Below are positions 1 to 7,744 of a stretch of 64,000 bases of DNA, piece after piece. Under the pieces are notes generated by a model. It made no database searches. It was not told the DNA's origin and worked only from the letters and a program-made list of their open reading frames with translations. Source of the DNA: Arcobacter acticola (GTDB lineage Bacteria; Campylobacterota; Campylobacteria; Campylobacterales; Arcobacteraceae). The number at the start of each line of letters is the position of its first letter. Within the stretch, counting starts at the first letter, position 1. A program made the translations under genes and the position numbers. The stretch spans positions 1,736,001 to 1,800,000 of the forward strand of contig NZ_CP042652.1 of NCBI RefSeq assembly GCF_013177675.1, given 5' to 3'.

Positions 1-116
1 TCTTGTGTTACTTCAAAATCTTTTAAATTACTCATCATAACTTGAGTATCAAATACGTTTGTTCTACAACCAAAAGTTTTAAAATATACTTTTGGTTTTT
101 CTTTTGCAAAATTCAT
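1..116 (-). CDS. mtaB: MtaB/MiaB-family tRNA methylthiotransferase, N-terminal part (runs off the left edge)
   Basis: Only the first 38 or so codons are in the window; the gene continues past base 1. The peptide opens with a beta strand followed by FGCRTN and a stretch like FDTQVM, the typical start of the UPF0004 domain of radical-SAM methylthiotransferases, in which the Cys binds an auxiliary iron-sulfur cluster. The spelling FKTFGCRTN is most like MtaB, which makes ms2t6A37 in tRNA, rather than MiaB or RimO; that choice is an inference. It is the last gene seen of a minus-strand operon after aroB and the MscS gene, 17 bases below the MscS stop. Confidence 0.72.
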   Translation of the reverse strand, partial: MNFAKEKPKVYFKTFGCRTNVFDTQVMMSNLKDFEVTQ

Positions 117-133
117 AAATATTTATTCCTAAT

Positions 134-1897
134 TTATCTTCTAATTATTTCATCTTCTAAATCTTTTGGTTGCTCTCTTCTTTTTGAAGCTACACCATAA
201 GGATTATCTGTTCTATTAATATTAATTTGTTGAGTTGGGTATGCAATATGAATATCATCTTCTTTCATAAATGCATCTAAAATCTCTGGACTTATTGTAC
301 TTCTTAAAACAAGCGCTGCGTATGAGTTTGTTAAATACCAAGATGAGATAACAATACCGTGAGGTTCAACAAAAGTAAAAACTCTAGGCTCAACTCCTGT
401 TGCTCTTAATTGATATTTATTTCTCATTTTAGATAACTGTTTTCTTGTTATATCTGTATAACCTTTTGAATAATGCTTTAAAATATCTCTAGCTAATCTT
501 TGAGCTTTTTTGTGATTTGAATCAAATGTAATAGCAATATCAATTCCATCCCAAACAGTTCTAAGACCTGAGTGTGTATAGTTTGCTATCATTTCAGAGA
601 AGATATAGTTATTTGGAATAAAGAAAATTCTTCCTGTTCTTCTATTTGTTGTATATGAAGTAAGTGTAATATCTTCTCTAATTGTAATTTTAAATAATGA
701 AATATCAAGAACATCTCCAACAGCTTCAACACCATTTCTATTTACTTTTATTCTATCTCCCACTTGAATAGATCCAGAAGTTACTATAACCATCCATCCA
801 AAAATTGACATAAACCAATCTTTTAGAGCAATAGCAATACCAGCAGATGCAAATCCAAGAATAGTAACTAAATATGAAACATTGTCAATATATGAGAAAA
901 GTAAAACCATAATAATCAAAAAGAACAAAGTAAAATTGATTATTTTGTTTGTCATATAATAATTTTCATTTTGAGAAAAATATTTTTTTAATGCAAGTTT
1001 TACTAAAAATGCAATAACAGATAAAATTACTATTATTATAAAAATAACCAACATTTTTTGAATTTGTTGAGATATTTGATTTTTTATCTCTAAAATAACT
1101 TGTTCAATTTTTCTTGTATATACTTCTTCTGTTGTTGTTACAATCTCAAGAACCATTGAAAAATCTTTTTTCTGCTTATCTAAGAAAGTGATTTTTTCTT
1201 TATATTCTGCTTTTTGATCAAGATTAAATAATTCTAAATATAGAACTAATTCTTCATCTAGCCTAAGAGTAAGAACATCAATCTCTTTTTCCAAAGTATT
1301 AAATTGCTTCTTATTGTTTTCTAATTTTTTAATATGTGATAAAGCGTTAATAATTCCAAAAGGATTTGTTATATTTTCATATATACCAATTTCAGGAGGA
1401 TTTATAAGGCCTCCGATTGGTGAACCTTTATATTCATTTATTAATTCAAGCTCGTTTTCTTTTACTCTAATTTTATTATGTAATTGATAAACTTGTTCTT
1501 CAATAGTATTATTCTTTCTTTTTAAAGAATCTTTTAATGAAGCTAATTCAGTAGAAATTTTACTGTATGAAACATAATTTGAATATCTTTTTAATAAAAT
1601 ATTATCTTTTAATTCAAAATCTATTTTTGATATTTTTTCAAGCAAAACATTGATTTGTGAAATATTTTGCATATCTAATTCTTTTGTTTTAAGGTCTTGT
1701 AATTCTTGCTTTCTTTTTAATTCAAGCTCTTTTTGAGCTTCATCATATTTTTCTTTTATAATCTTTTGTTCGATTTGTTTGACTTCAGCTTTGTCTTTTT
1801 TATCAACAACAACTGAAGATGTTGTACTAAGAGGTGCTTCTTCTTCTGCAAAAACAAAGCAAGTAAATAATACTAAAATTAATATTTTCTTAATCAA
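134..1897 (-). CDS. MscS-family mechanosensitive channel with long periplasmic coiled-coil region
   Basis: A 587-residue inner-membrane channel protein. It opens with a signal-peptide-like stretch ending FVFA, followed by about 260 residues rich in Lys, Glu and Leu predicted as coiled coil in the periplasm. Membrane segments follow at about 281-303 and 322-342, then the small-residue pore helix (GFASAGIAIALKDW) near 350-370 and the MscS beta domain with VGDRIKVN. The start is a TTG, with an AAAGG lying in the 3' end of aroB just upstream; one base separates it from the aroB stop, so the two are probably translationally coupled. The MscS domain is clear; the gating role (release of solutes on osmotic downshock) is from the family. 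Confidence 0.88.
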   Translation of the reverse strand: MIKKILILVLFTCFVFAEEEAPLSTTSSVVVDKKDKAEVKQIEQKIIKEKYDEAQKELELKRKQELQDLKTKELDMQNISQINVLLEKISKIDFELKDNILLKRYSNYVSYSKISTELASLKDSLKRKNNTIEEQVYQLHNKIRVKENELELINEYKGSPIGGLINPPEIGIYENITNPFGIINALSHIKKLENNKKQFNTLEKEIDVLTLRLDEELVLYLELFNLDQKAEYKEKITFLDKQKKDFSMVLEIVTTTEEVYTRKIEQVILEIKNQISQQIQKMLVIFIIIVILSVIAFLVKLALKKYFSQNENYYMTNKIINFTLFFLIIMVLLFSYIDNVSYLVTILGFASAGIAIALKDWFMSIFGWMVIVTSGSIQVGDRIKVNRNGVEAVGDVLDISLFKITIREDITLTSYTTNRRTGRIFFIPNNYIFSEMIANYTHSGLRTVWDGIDIAITFDSNHKKAQRLARDILKHYSKGYTDITRKQLSKMRNKYQLRATGVEPRVFTFVEPHGIVISSWYLTNSYAALVLRSTISPEILDAFMKEDDIHIAYPTQQININRTDNPYGVASKRREQPKDLEDEIIRR

Positions 1898-1898
1898 T

Positions 1899-2933
1899 TT
1901 AAAAACCTTTTAATATTTGTATAACATCATTTTTTGTAATTTCATTAGTGATTTTACAATCTCCTAATCCTATTGGAAGAATAAATTTTATTTTATTATC
2001 CAGTGACTTTTTATCTAAGAAAAAATGCTCATAAAAATCTTCAACATCTTTGATTTTATAAGTTGTTGGGATATCATATTTTTCTAATAAATTTTTTACT
2101 CTTAGTTCTTCATCTTTACTCATAAGTCCAATTTTCACTGCTAGTGCGTTTGCCATGCACATACCAATTCCAACAGCTTCACCATGTAAATATGTATTAT
2201 AGTTTGTTTCATTTTCAATTACATGTCCAAAAGTATGGCCATAGTTTAGAGCTGCTCGTATTCCTAACTCTTTTTCATCTTGAGAAACAACATCTGCTTT
2301 TGTTTGAACAGATTTTGCAATTGCTATTCTAATATTTTTTTCATCATTTAAATCATTTTGCTCTAACCATTCAAAAAAATCTTTATTAAAAGTAACTGCC
2401 ATTTTTACAATTTCTGCAACACCTGCACCAAACTCTCTTTTTGGAAGAGTTTTAAGCATAGAAGGGTCAATATAAACAGCTATTGGCTGATGAAAAGCAC
2501 CAATTAGGTTTTTACCAAACTTATTATTTATACCTGTTTTTCCACCAACACTTGCATCAACTTGGGAAAGTAGCGTTGTTGGAATTTGAACAAAATCAAT
2601 TCCTCTTTGATAAATTGAAGCTGCAAAACCAGTCATATCACCAATAACACCACCACCGAAAGCCACAAGTAATGATTTTCTATCAAGTCTTTGTGTAAAA
2701 CAGTGAGCTAAAATATCTTCGATTGTTTGCATATGTTTATATTCTTCTCCATCAGGGATTATACAAACACTAAGCTCTTTGGCATTTAATTTTGATTTTA
2801 AATAATCTAAATGAAATCCACTAACAGTTGGATTTGTAACAATTACAACTTTTCTATCAAAGTAAATTTCATTTAATTCATCTATAAAAATTTCATAAGA
2901 ATTATCGTGGGGTAAAGTAATTTTAACAGTCAT
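1899..2933 (-). CDS. aroB: 3-dehydroquinate synthase
   Basis: 344 residues, normal length. AroB converts DAHP to 3-dehydroquinate, the second shikimate-pathway step, in the cytoplasm with NAD and a divalent metal. Seen: the NAD-binding GGGVIGDMTGF near residue 94, PTTLLSQVDASVGGKTGIN, the metal ligand region AGVAEIVK, and NYGHTFGHVIE followed by HGEAVGIGM. The ATG has a GGATAA upstream. It leads the minus-strand aroB-mscS-mtaB operon. The gene is divergent from the helicase, with a hairpin (3003-3021) in its presumed leader. Confidence 0.97.
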   Translation of the reverse strand: MTVKITLPHDNSYEIFIDELNEIYFDRKVVIVTNPTVSGFHLDYLKSKLNAKELSVCIIPDGEEYKHMQTIEDILAHCFTQRLDRKSLLVAFGGGVIGDMTGFAASIYQRGIDFVQIPTTLLSQVDASVGGKTGINNKFGKNLIGAFHQPIAVYIDPSMLKTLPKREFGAGVAEIVKMAVTFNKDFFEWLEQNDLNDEKNIRIAIAKSVQTKADVVSQDEKELGIRAALNYGHTFGHVIENETNYNTYLHGEAVGIGMCMANALAVKIGLMSKDEELRVKNLLEKYDIPTTYKIKDVEDFYEHFFLDKKSLDNKIKFILPIGLGDCKITNEITKNDVIQILKGF

Positions 2934-3002
2934 TTTTATTTATCCAAATATTTATTTAATTAGTTTTCTATATTATCTAAAAAAAACTAAAAATAGATTG
3001 AA

Positions 3003-3021
3003 AGCCCTCGTAATAAGGGCT
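3003..3021. promoter_or_regulatory. Small hairpin in the aroB/helicase divergent region
   Basis: AGCCCT and AGGGCT arms (6 bp) around a 7-base loop. On the minus strand it falls between a TATAAT-like box (3034-3039) and the aroB start, so it would sit in the aroB leader, followed by a T-rich but not T-run stretch. It is not a convincing terminator. A very similar hairpin lies in the right end of the insertion element near 33113-33127. Confidence 0.35.
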
Positions 3022-3057
3022 AAAAACAATAATATTATATTCTAATCAAAATTTAGA

Positions 3058-3063
3058 TACAAT
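3058..3063 (+). promoter_or_regulatory. Probable -10 box of the helicase gene
   Basis: TACAAT about 20 bases ahead of the AAGGA ribosome-binding site of the helicase, in an A/T-rich upstream context of the kind seen at Campylobacterota sigma-70 promoters, which often lack a clear -35. Confidence 0.4.
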
Positions 3064-3093
3064 AGATAAAAATTAAGATTAGAAGGAAGTATT

Positions 3094-4395
3094 ATTAAAA
3101 CTTTTACATCAATGAACTTAGATGAAAAAATCATAAGTGCACTAAAAGATTTAGACTATGAAGAAGCTACGGAAATACAAAAAAAAGCTATTCCAATTGC
3201 TTTAAAAAGAAGAGATATATTAGCAGCTGCTCAAAGTGGTACAGGTAAAACTGCTGCATTTTTATTACCTATATTAGCAGAATTATTAGAAACAAAACAA
3301 ACAAAAACTATTCTTAGAACTTTAATTTTAGTTCCTACAAGAGAATTAGCAAGTCAAATATCAAAAGCAGTTGAAGATTTTTCAAAATATATGGATATAT
3401 CATCTCTTGCAATGGTTGGTGGAGTTTCAACAAAAGATCAAGAGAAAAAAATAGCAAAAGGTATCGATATTTTAGTGGCAACATCAGGAAGACTAATGGA
3501 ACACTTAAAAAATGGAACAGTTGATCTATCAAGTGTTACGACTGTAGTAATTGACGAAGTTGATACAATGCTTGATATGGGATTTTTAGAAGATATTGAA
3601 AAAATTCTTCCAAATGTAGGTCCGAAACGACAAATCATGATGTTCTCTGCAACTATGAATCAAAATGTAAAAAAACTTGCAAAAGAATTTTTAAAAGATC
3701 CAGTTGTAATCGAAGTTGCTCAACAAAGATCAGCTGTAAAAATCATCGATCAACAAATTGTTTTGGTAGATGAAGCTAATAAAGCAGCAGCACTATCATA
3801 TATCATTGGTTCAAACAATTATTCACAAGTTTTAGTATTTGTAAATATGAAAATAGAAGCTGATACATTAGTTGAACATTTAGAATTAGATGGATTAACA
3901 GCTGGTTGTATTCATGGTGATGTTAGACAAACAGCACGTGCAAAAGTTATGAGAAAATTCAAATCAGGTGATATTAGAGTTTTAGTAGCAACTGATATTG
4001 CAGCTCGTGGAATTGATATTCAACTTCTGCCTATTGTTGTAAACTATGCTTTACCGGAAACAACAGCTGATTATACACATAGAATTGGAAGAACAGGACG
4101 AGCTGGAAATCCAGGTATTGCCCTTACTCTTTTAAGCGTTAAAGATTATAAAATGATGATAGAAATTGAAAAAGATTTAATTATCAATATTCCAAGACGT
4201 GAAATTGAAGGTTTTGAAGCAACTGAAAAAAAACCAAGACTTTTCAAAGCTAGACCAAAACAATTAAGTGTAAAAATGGCAGAAGCTAAAAAAGCTGCTA
4301 AAAAATCAGGTTTTGCTAAAAATACTATAGCTAAAGATGTTAAAAAGAAAAAAACTACAAAAAGAGATGCAAATAGAAGTTTTGCTAAAAAGTAA
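3094..4395 (+). CDS. DEAD-box (DEVD variant) ATP-dependent RNA helicase, probable ATT start
   Basis: Cytoplasmic RNA helicase of the RhlE/CsdA-like group. Numbering from the first ATG (3112): Q motif ATEIQKKAIP, motif I AQSGTGKT near 39-46, Ia PTRELA, II DEVD near 148 (Val instead of Ala), III SAT near 178, V TDIAARGIDI, VI HRIGRTGR near 322, then a Lys/Ala-rich basic tail. The first ATG has no Shine-Dalgarno at a useful distance and cuts off the conserved Phe that lies 25 residues before the Q-motif Gln in RhlE. AAGGA at 3083-3087 is 6 bases before an in-frame ATT (3094), which would restore that Phe (M-K-T-F). No ATG, GTG or TTG exists between the upstream in-frame stop (3073) and 3112. If ATT is not used, the CDS is 3112-4395. 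Confidence 0.93.
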   Translation: MKTFTSMNLDEKIISALKDLDYEEATEIQKKAIPIALKRRDILAAAQSGTGKTAAFLLPILAELLETKQTKTILRTLILVPTRELASQISKAVEDFSKYMDISSLAMVGGVSTKDQEKKIAKGIDILVATSGRLMEHLKNGTVDLSSVTTVVIDEVDTMLDMGFLEDIEKILPNVGPKRQIMMFSATMNQNVKKLAKEFLKDPVVIEVAQQRSAVKIIDQQIVLVDEANKAAALSYIIGSNNYSQVLVFVNMKIEADTLVEHLELDGLTAGCIHGDVRQTARAKVMRKFKSGDIRVLVATDIAARGIDIQLLPIVVNYALPETTADYTHRIGRTGRAGNPGIALTLLSVKDYKMMIEIEKDLIINIPRREIEGFEATEKKPRLFKARPKQLSVKMAEAKKAAKKSGFAKNTIAKDVKKKKTTKRDANRSFAKK

Positions 4396-4425
4396 GAGAA
4401 GCTAAGGCTTCTCTTTAACTATTTT
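4395..4425. terminator. Terminator between the helicase gene and hemH
   Basis: 8-bp stem AGAGAAGC / GCTTCTCT (4395-4402 with 4407-4414), loop TAAG, followed by a T-rich tract. It starts at the helicase stop codon and lies between convergent genes, so it may serve both. Confidence 0.75.
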
Positions 4426-4426
4426 A

Positions 4427-5356
4427 TTATTTCATTCCCTCATAAATTTCTTTTATAGCATCCATAAAAAACCTATGATGATTTGGAGTTTTTGCAACTC
4501 TATAATCTTTTATTCCCAATTCTTCTGCAACTTCTAAATACTCCATATCAAGCTCATATTCTGTCTCTGAATTATCAACAGTAAAAGATATTGGATATAT
4601 AATTACTTTTGATTTAATCTCTTTTAATTTATCTTCCATATAAGGTCTTAACCATTCCATTGGGCCTAATCTTGATTGATAAGCTACGTGTATTTTTTTA
4701 AAAGATATATTTTGCTCTTCTAACTCTTTCTTTGCAAATTCAACATTTGCTAAAATATGTTTTTGATACAAATCACCCTTATCTATAATTCTTTGTGTTA
4801 ATCCATGAGCTGAGAATATTAGTTCAAATTCTTGTGAATCTTCACCTTTTAAAGCCTCTTTTATTCGCTCAACTATTGCTTTATTGTAAAGTTTATTATC
4901 ATAGTAAGAATCTATTGTTTTTATTTTTTTATCTAAATTATATTTTTTAGCAATTTTTACAAAATCTTCAATTGATGATTTTGTTGTTGTACTTGAATAA
5001 TGTGGATACATAGGAATTGCATAAATTTCATCATAATTTACAAGTTTTGGCATAACATCACTTGCAAATGGAGGCGTGTATCTCATTTCATAAAATACGT
5101 CTGCATCAAGTTCTTTATTTAATCTTCTTACAAGTCTTTTTGTATGTCCAACAATAGGTGACATTCCACCTAATTTATGATAGTTTTCTTGTGATTCTTT
5201 TAATCTTTTTGTGATTATTATTTGTCCTATCATTGCTCTTATTGGCTGTGGAGCTCCGATTATATATTTATCATTGAACATATTTCTTAAAAAAACTTTT
5301 ACTTCACCTATATTGTTTGGTCCACCCATGTTCATTAAAACTACTGCTCTTTTCAA
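4427..5356 (-). CDS. hemH: Ferrochelatase
   Basis: 309 residues, usual bacterial length. HemH inserts ferrous iron into protoporphyrin IX, the last step of protoheme synthesis. Seen: N-terminal VVLMNMGGPN, the loop MRYTPPF, the catalytic His in FSAHGLTQR near residue 182, YQSRLGPMEWLRP, and the acidic metal-path stretch DNSETEYELDMEY. The start is a TTG preceded by GGAGAAG at good spacing. It lies 8 bases after the SRPBCC gene and is probably cotranscribed with it. A second heme gene, hemL, lies at 46.9-48.2 kb. Confidence 0.96.
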   Translation of the reverse strand: MKRAVVLMNMGGPNNIGEVKVFLRNMFNDKYIIGAPQPIRAMIGQIIITKRLKESQENYHKLGGMSPIVGHTKRLVRRLNKELDADVFYEMRYTPPFASDVMPKLVNYDEIYAIPMYPHYSSTTTKSSIEDFVKIAKKYNLDKKIKTIDSYYDNKLYNKAIVERIKEALKGEDSQEFELIFSAHGLTQRIIDKGDLYQKHILANVEFAKKELEEQNISFKKIHVAYQSRLGPMEWLRPYMEDKLKEIKSKVIIYPISFTVDNSETEYELDMEYLEVAEELGIKDYRVAKTPNHHRFFMDAIKEIYEGMK

Positions 5357-5364
5357 AACTTCTC

Positions 5365-5811
5365 CTACTTTCTTTCTAAAATTTCTTTTGTAATTTTATG
5401 TCTGAAATCAAACATCTTTTGTAAATCTTTTAAAACAAAACCTTCAAGTAGTTTTCCTAGTATCCCCAAAGGCATTTTAAAAGTTATTACATCTTTTAAT
5501 TCACTCATATTTCCATGTTTTATAAATATATGTTTATGTTCCCAAAAAGCAAAAGGTGATTTTAATGCAAAATCAACTAATAAGTTTGGACTATCAATTT
5601 TCTCTATTTTAACTTCCCAATTCATTGGTATAAAATATTTAGTACTTTTTATTTTCAATATTTGTGATTTAACAGGTTTAAAATCTTTTGTTAATAATTC
5701 CACTTTAGTATCAGGAGGCGTAATATATGTTAGATTATTTGTATCTAAGTGAAAATCAAAAAGAGATTTCGTATCACAATTAATATATGAACTTTTAATA
5801 AATGTTTGCAT
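5365..5811 (-). CDS. SRPBCC (START/Bet v 1-like) ligand-binding protein
   Basis: 148 residues. The pattern of an N-terminal strand with charged residues (FIKSSYINCD), a helix (LFDFHLDTNNLTYITPPD), a run of strands and a long C-terminal helix (FVLKDLQKMFDFRHKITKEILE) is that of SRPBCC/polyketide-cyclase-like proteins of the cell-division-inhibitor-like COG4276 type. Function unknown. I start it at the ATG at 5811, which has AAGGAG five bases upstream, rather than at the upstream codon at 5841 that would add ten residues. The Shine-Dalgarno is locked in a 9-bp hairpin (5817-5845). Next gene is hemH, 8 bases on, so a link to heme or porphyrin handling is possible but unproven. Confidence 0.8.
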   Translation of the reverse strand: MQTFIKSSYINCDTKSLFDFHLDTNNLTYITPPDTKVELLTKDFKPVKSQILKIKSTKYFIPMNWEVKIEKIDSPNLLVDFALKSPFAFWEHKHIFIKHGNMSELKDVITFKMPLGILGKLLEGFVLKDLQKMFDFRHKITKEILERK

Positions 5812-5816
5812 TTTTT

Positions 5817-5845
5817 CTCCTTGTACCAATATTTTATACAAGGAG
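5817..5845 (-). promoter_or_regulatory. Hairpin that sequesters the ribosome-binding site of the SRPBCC gene
   Basis: Perfect 9-bp inverted repeat CTCCTTGTA (5817-5825) and TACAAGGAG (5837-5845) with an 11-base loop. In the minus-strand transcript the AAGGAG arm is the Shine-Dalgarno of the gene starting at 5811, so the closed hairpin would block initiation. Candidate translational switch, RNA thermometer, or a DNA operator with dyad symmetry. Confidence 0.55.
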
Positions 5846-5900
5846 AGTTTACAAGAAAGGATGTGTATTTAGTAGGTGTTTTTTGTCTGTTTATAATTTA

Positions 5901-6608
5901 TTATAAACTTCTTCGTTCAATATACTCACGGAACTCTTTTGCTCCATCTTTAGAACTTGTTATTACTTCTGTAATTCCATCAAAAGAGATTTGAAGTTTT
6001 GATTGCTCTACACTTCTCATTGATTTTATTTTATCTACATTTACAATATAAGATCTGTGGATTCTAAAGAAATTTCTATCTGATAATAATGTTTCTAAAT
6101 CCCCTATTTTTCTTCTTACGTAAGCATCTGCTTCTTTTATTTTTATAATTACTTCGTCTAAATCAGCTTTAATATAATAAATATCATCTATATCAATAAG
6201 ATATAATTTATCCCCTCTTTTCCCTAAAATCTTTTTAGAATCATTTGAAGATACTTTAAAAGATTTGATTTTATCTAAAATATTTTTTATATCAATTGAC
6301 TCAATAGGTTTTACTAAATATCCCATTCCACCATTTTTAAAAGCCTCTAAAGCAAATTCTTCATAAGCTGTTTGAAATACAATAAAAGTTTTTGGCTCTA
6401 TTTGAATAATAGAATCAGCAAGTTCTAAACCTGTTATATTTGGCATTGAAATATCTAAAAAAACAACATCAAATCTTGTTTTTGTTATCTCTTTTAATGC
6501 TTCTATTGGATTATCAAAAGCGGTTATATCTTCAACTCCATTTTCATTTAATAATCTTTTTAATCTGCTTAAAGCTAACTTCTCATCATCAACAATCATT
6601 ACTTTCAA
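5901..6608 (-). CDS. LytTR-family response regulator
   Basis: 235 residues from a TTG start at 6608, six bases after AAAGGA; an ATG at 6632 would lack a ribosome-binding site and lies inside a leader hairpin, and an ATG at 6599 is the other option. Receiver domain 1-120 with acidic DD at 7-8, phospho-acceptor Asp52 in VVFLDISMP, and a conserved Lys in GYLVKPIE. C-terminal LytTR DNA-binding domain about 135-235, with the typical FFRIHRSYIVNVDKI. Partner kinase lies directly upstream (6732-7718). The pair resembles LytSR/YehUT-type systems; target genes are not known. Confidence 0.92.
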   Translation of the reverse strand: MKVMIVDDEKLALSRLKRLLNENGVEDITAFDNPIEALKEITKTRFDVVFLDISMPNITGLELADSIIQIEPKTFIVFQTAYEEFALEAFKNGGMGYLVKPIESIDIKNILDKIKSFKVSSNDSKKILGKRGDKLYLIDIDDIYYIKADLDEVIIKIKEADAYVRRKIGDLETLLSDRNFFRIHRSYIVNVDKIKSMRSVEQSKLQISFDGITEVITSSKDGAKEFREYIERRSL

Positions 6609-6611
6609 AAC

Positions 6612-6650
6612 TAATCCTTTAAAATGTCCCATTTTAAAGGGACCATCTAA
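6612..6650 (-). promoter_or_regulatory. Interlocked (bistable) leader element at the LytTR regulator start
   Basis: On the plus strand four contiguous segments TTTAAAAT (6618-6625), GTCCC (6626-6630), ATTTTAAA (6631-6638), GGGAC (6639-6643). Segments 1/3 and 2/4 are perfect complements, so in the minus-strand RNA two hairpins exclude each other; one of them covers the 5' part of the AAAGGA ribosome-binding site. The same design with different A/T arms lies at 46770-46797. Confidence 0.5.
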
Positions 6651-6708
6651 TTTAATGTCTACTTTTTAACGATGAATAAAATTCATCTAAAAGTAGCAAA
6701 ATCCTAAA

Positions 6709-6728
6709 GAAGGCAACGAGTTGCCTTT
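6709..6728 (-). terminator. Terminator after the LytS-type kinase gene
   Basis: AAGGCAA and TTGCCTT arms around a 4-base CGAG (plus strand) loop, just beyond the kinase stop. The loop and position match the hairpin below hemL (46856-46880). Confidence 0.6.
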
Positions 6729-6731
6729 TAT

Positions 6732-7718
6732 CTATTTTAATTCAATTACAAATTGCATTTTATCTTCTAAAACATTAGCAGATAAAGTACCGATTTTCTG
6801 TAATTTTAATCTACTTTTTAAATTTGTTAAACCTGTACCAAAGTTTATTTCTTTTGTTATTTTTCCATCGTTTTCTACTATTATTTTATCTTTTAAAAAC
6901 TTAATATCTATATTTAAAATTTCTGATAAATACCCATGCTTTATAGCATTTTCAACAAGTAGCTGAATTGAGAACTTAGGTATTTTAATATTTTTATACT
7001 CATCATAATTTTCAATATTTAAAACTATTTTTTCATCAAATCTTATATTTTCAATATTAACATATGTTTGCACCATTGAAATCTCAGTTTCAAGTTTTAT
7101 TAAACTATCTTTACTTATTGCATTTCTTAAGAATTTAGAAATATGTATGATTGCATGTTCCGCTTTCTTTGGGTCTTGATAAACTAGTTCTGATACAGAA
7201 TTCAAAGCATTAAATAAGAAATGAGGATTAAGTTCATTTTCCAAAGCTTTTAATTTTGTCTCTAACATTTGACTTTTTATAGATTCATTTTTATATTTCA
7301 TAGAAATAAATTGATGTAAAATCAATCCAACTAAAAAAGTTAGAAATCCAATAGTAATAGAAATATAAATCCAAAAAGATGAAAGAATATAAATAATTTT
7401 AAAATCACCAAAGGAAAAAAGAAGAAAGGAAAAAGAAAAACCTAAAAAACCTGATAAAAAAGAAAAGATAAAACTAATCAAATACCAAAATTTCTGTTTT
7501 ACCTTTGGAAGAATAAATTTATTCGAAATTGTAATTAAAAAAAATGAAAATAACGAGATAAAAATAGCACTTGATGTACTAAAAATAATTGTAGAAATAT
7601 TTTGTAAATCATAACTTAAAAAATAAAAACACAAAGAAATAAAAAATCCAAAAAATGCACCAATAATGGTTATGTAAATCCAATCTTTTAATGTGATTTT
7701 TAATTCAACGCTTTGCAT
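6732..7718 (-). CDS. LytS/YehU-type sensor histidine kinase
   Basis: 328 residues in the inner membrane. Four hydrophobic segments in residues 12-130, a short coiled linker, then the His_kinase domain with NPHFLFN at 154-160 (phospho-accepting His156), an N box VENAIKHG and a G box GTGLTNL. No large extracellular sensor domain, so the signal is probably read in the membrane. The ATG has AAAAGG six bases upstream. The response regulator follows after about 120 bases that contain a terminator and a structured leader, so the two genes may be separately tuned. Confidence 0.93.
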   Translation of the reverse strand: MQSVELKITLKDWIYITIIGAFFGFFISLCFYFLSYDLQNISTIIFSTSSAIFISLFSFFLITISNKFILPKVKQKFWYLISFIFSFLSGFLGFSFSFLLFSFGDFKIIYILSSFWIYISITIGFLTFLVGLILHQFISMKYKNESIKSQMLETKLKALENELNPHFLFNALNSVSELVYQDPKKAEHAIIHISKFLRNAISKDSLIKLETEISMVQTYVNIENIRFDEKIVLNIENYDEYKNIKIPKFSIQLLVENAIKHGYLSEILNIDIKFLKDKIIVENDGKITKEINFGTGLTNLKSRLKLQKIGTLSANVLEDKMQFVIELK

Positions 7719-7744
7719 TTAATTCCTTTTCACAATAAATCATT

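Noticed and set aside
6618-6643. Reading the interlocked leader as a true H-type pseudoknot
   Set aside because: The segments are contiguous with no loop bases, so both stems cannot form together sterically; alternative hairpins are the better reading.
6440-6966. Plus-strand open frames over the LytTR/LytS genes
   Set aside because: Leu/Phe-rich antisense frames typical of AT-rich DNA; the minus-strand domains are clear.
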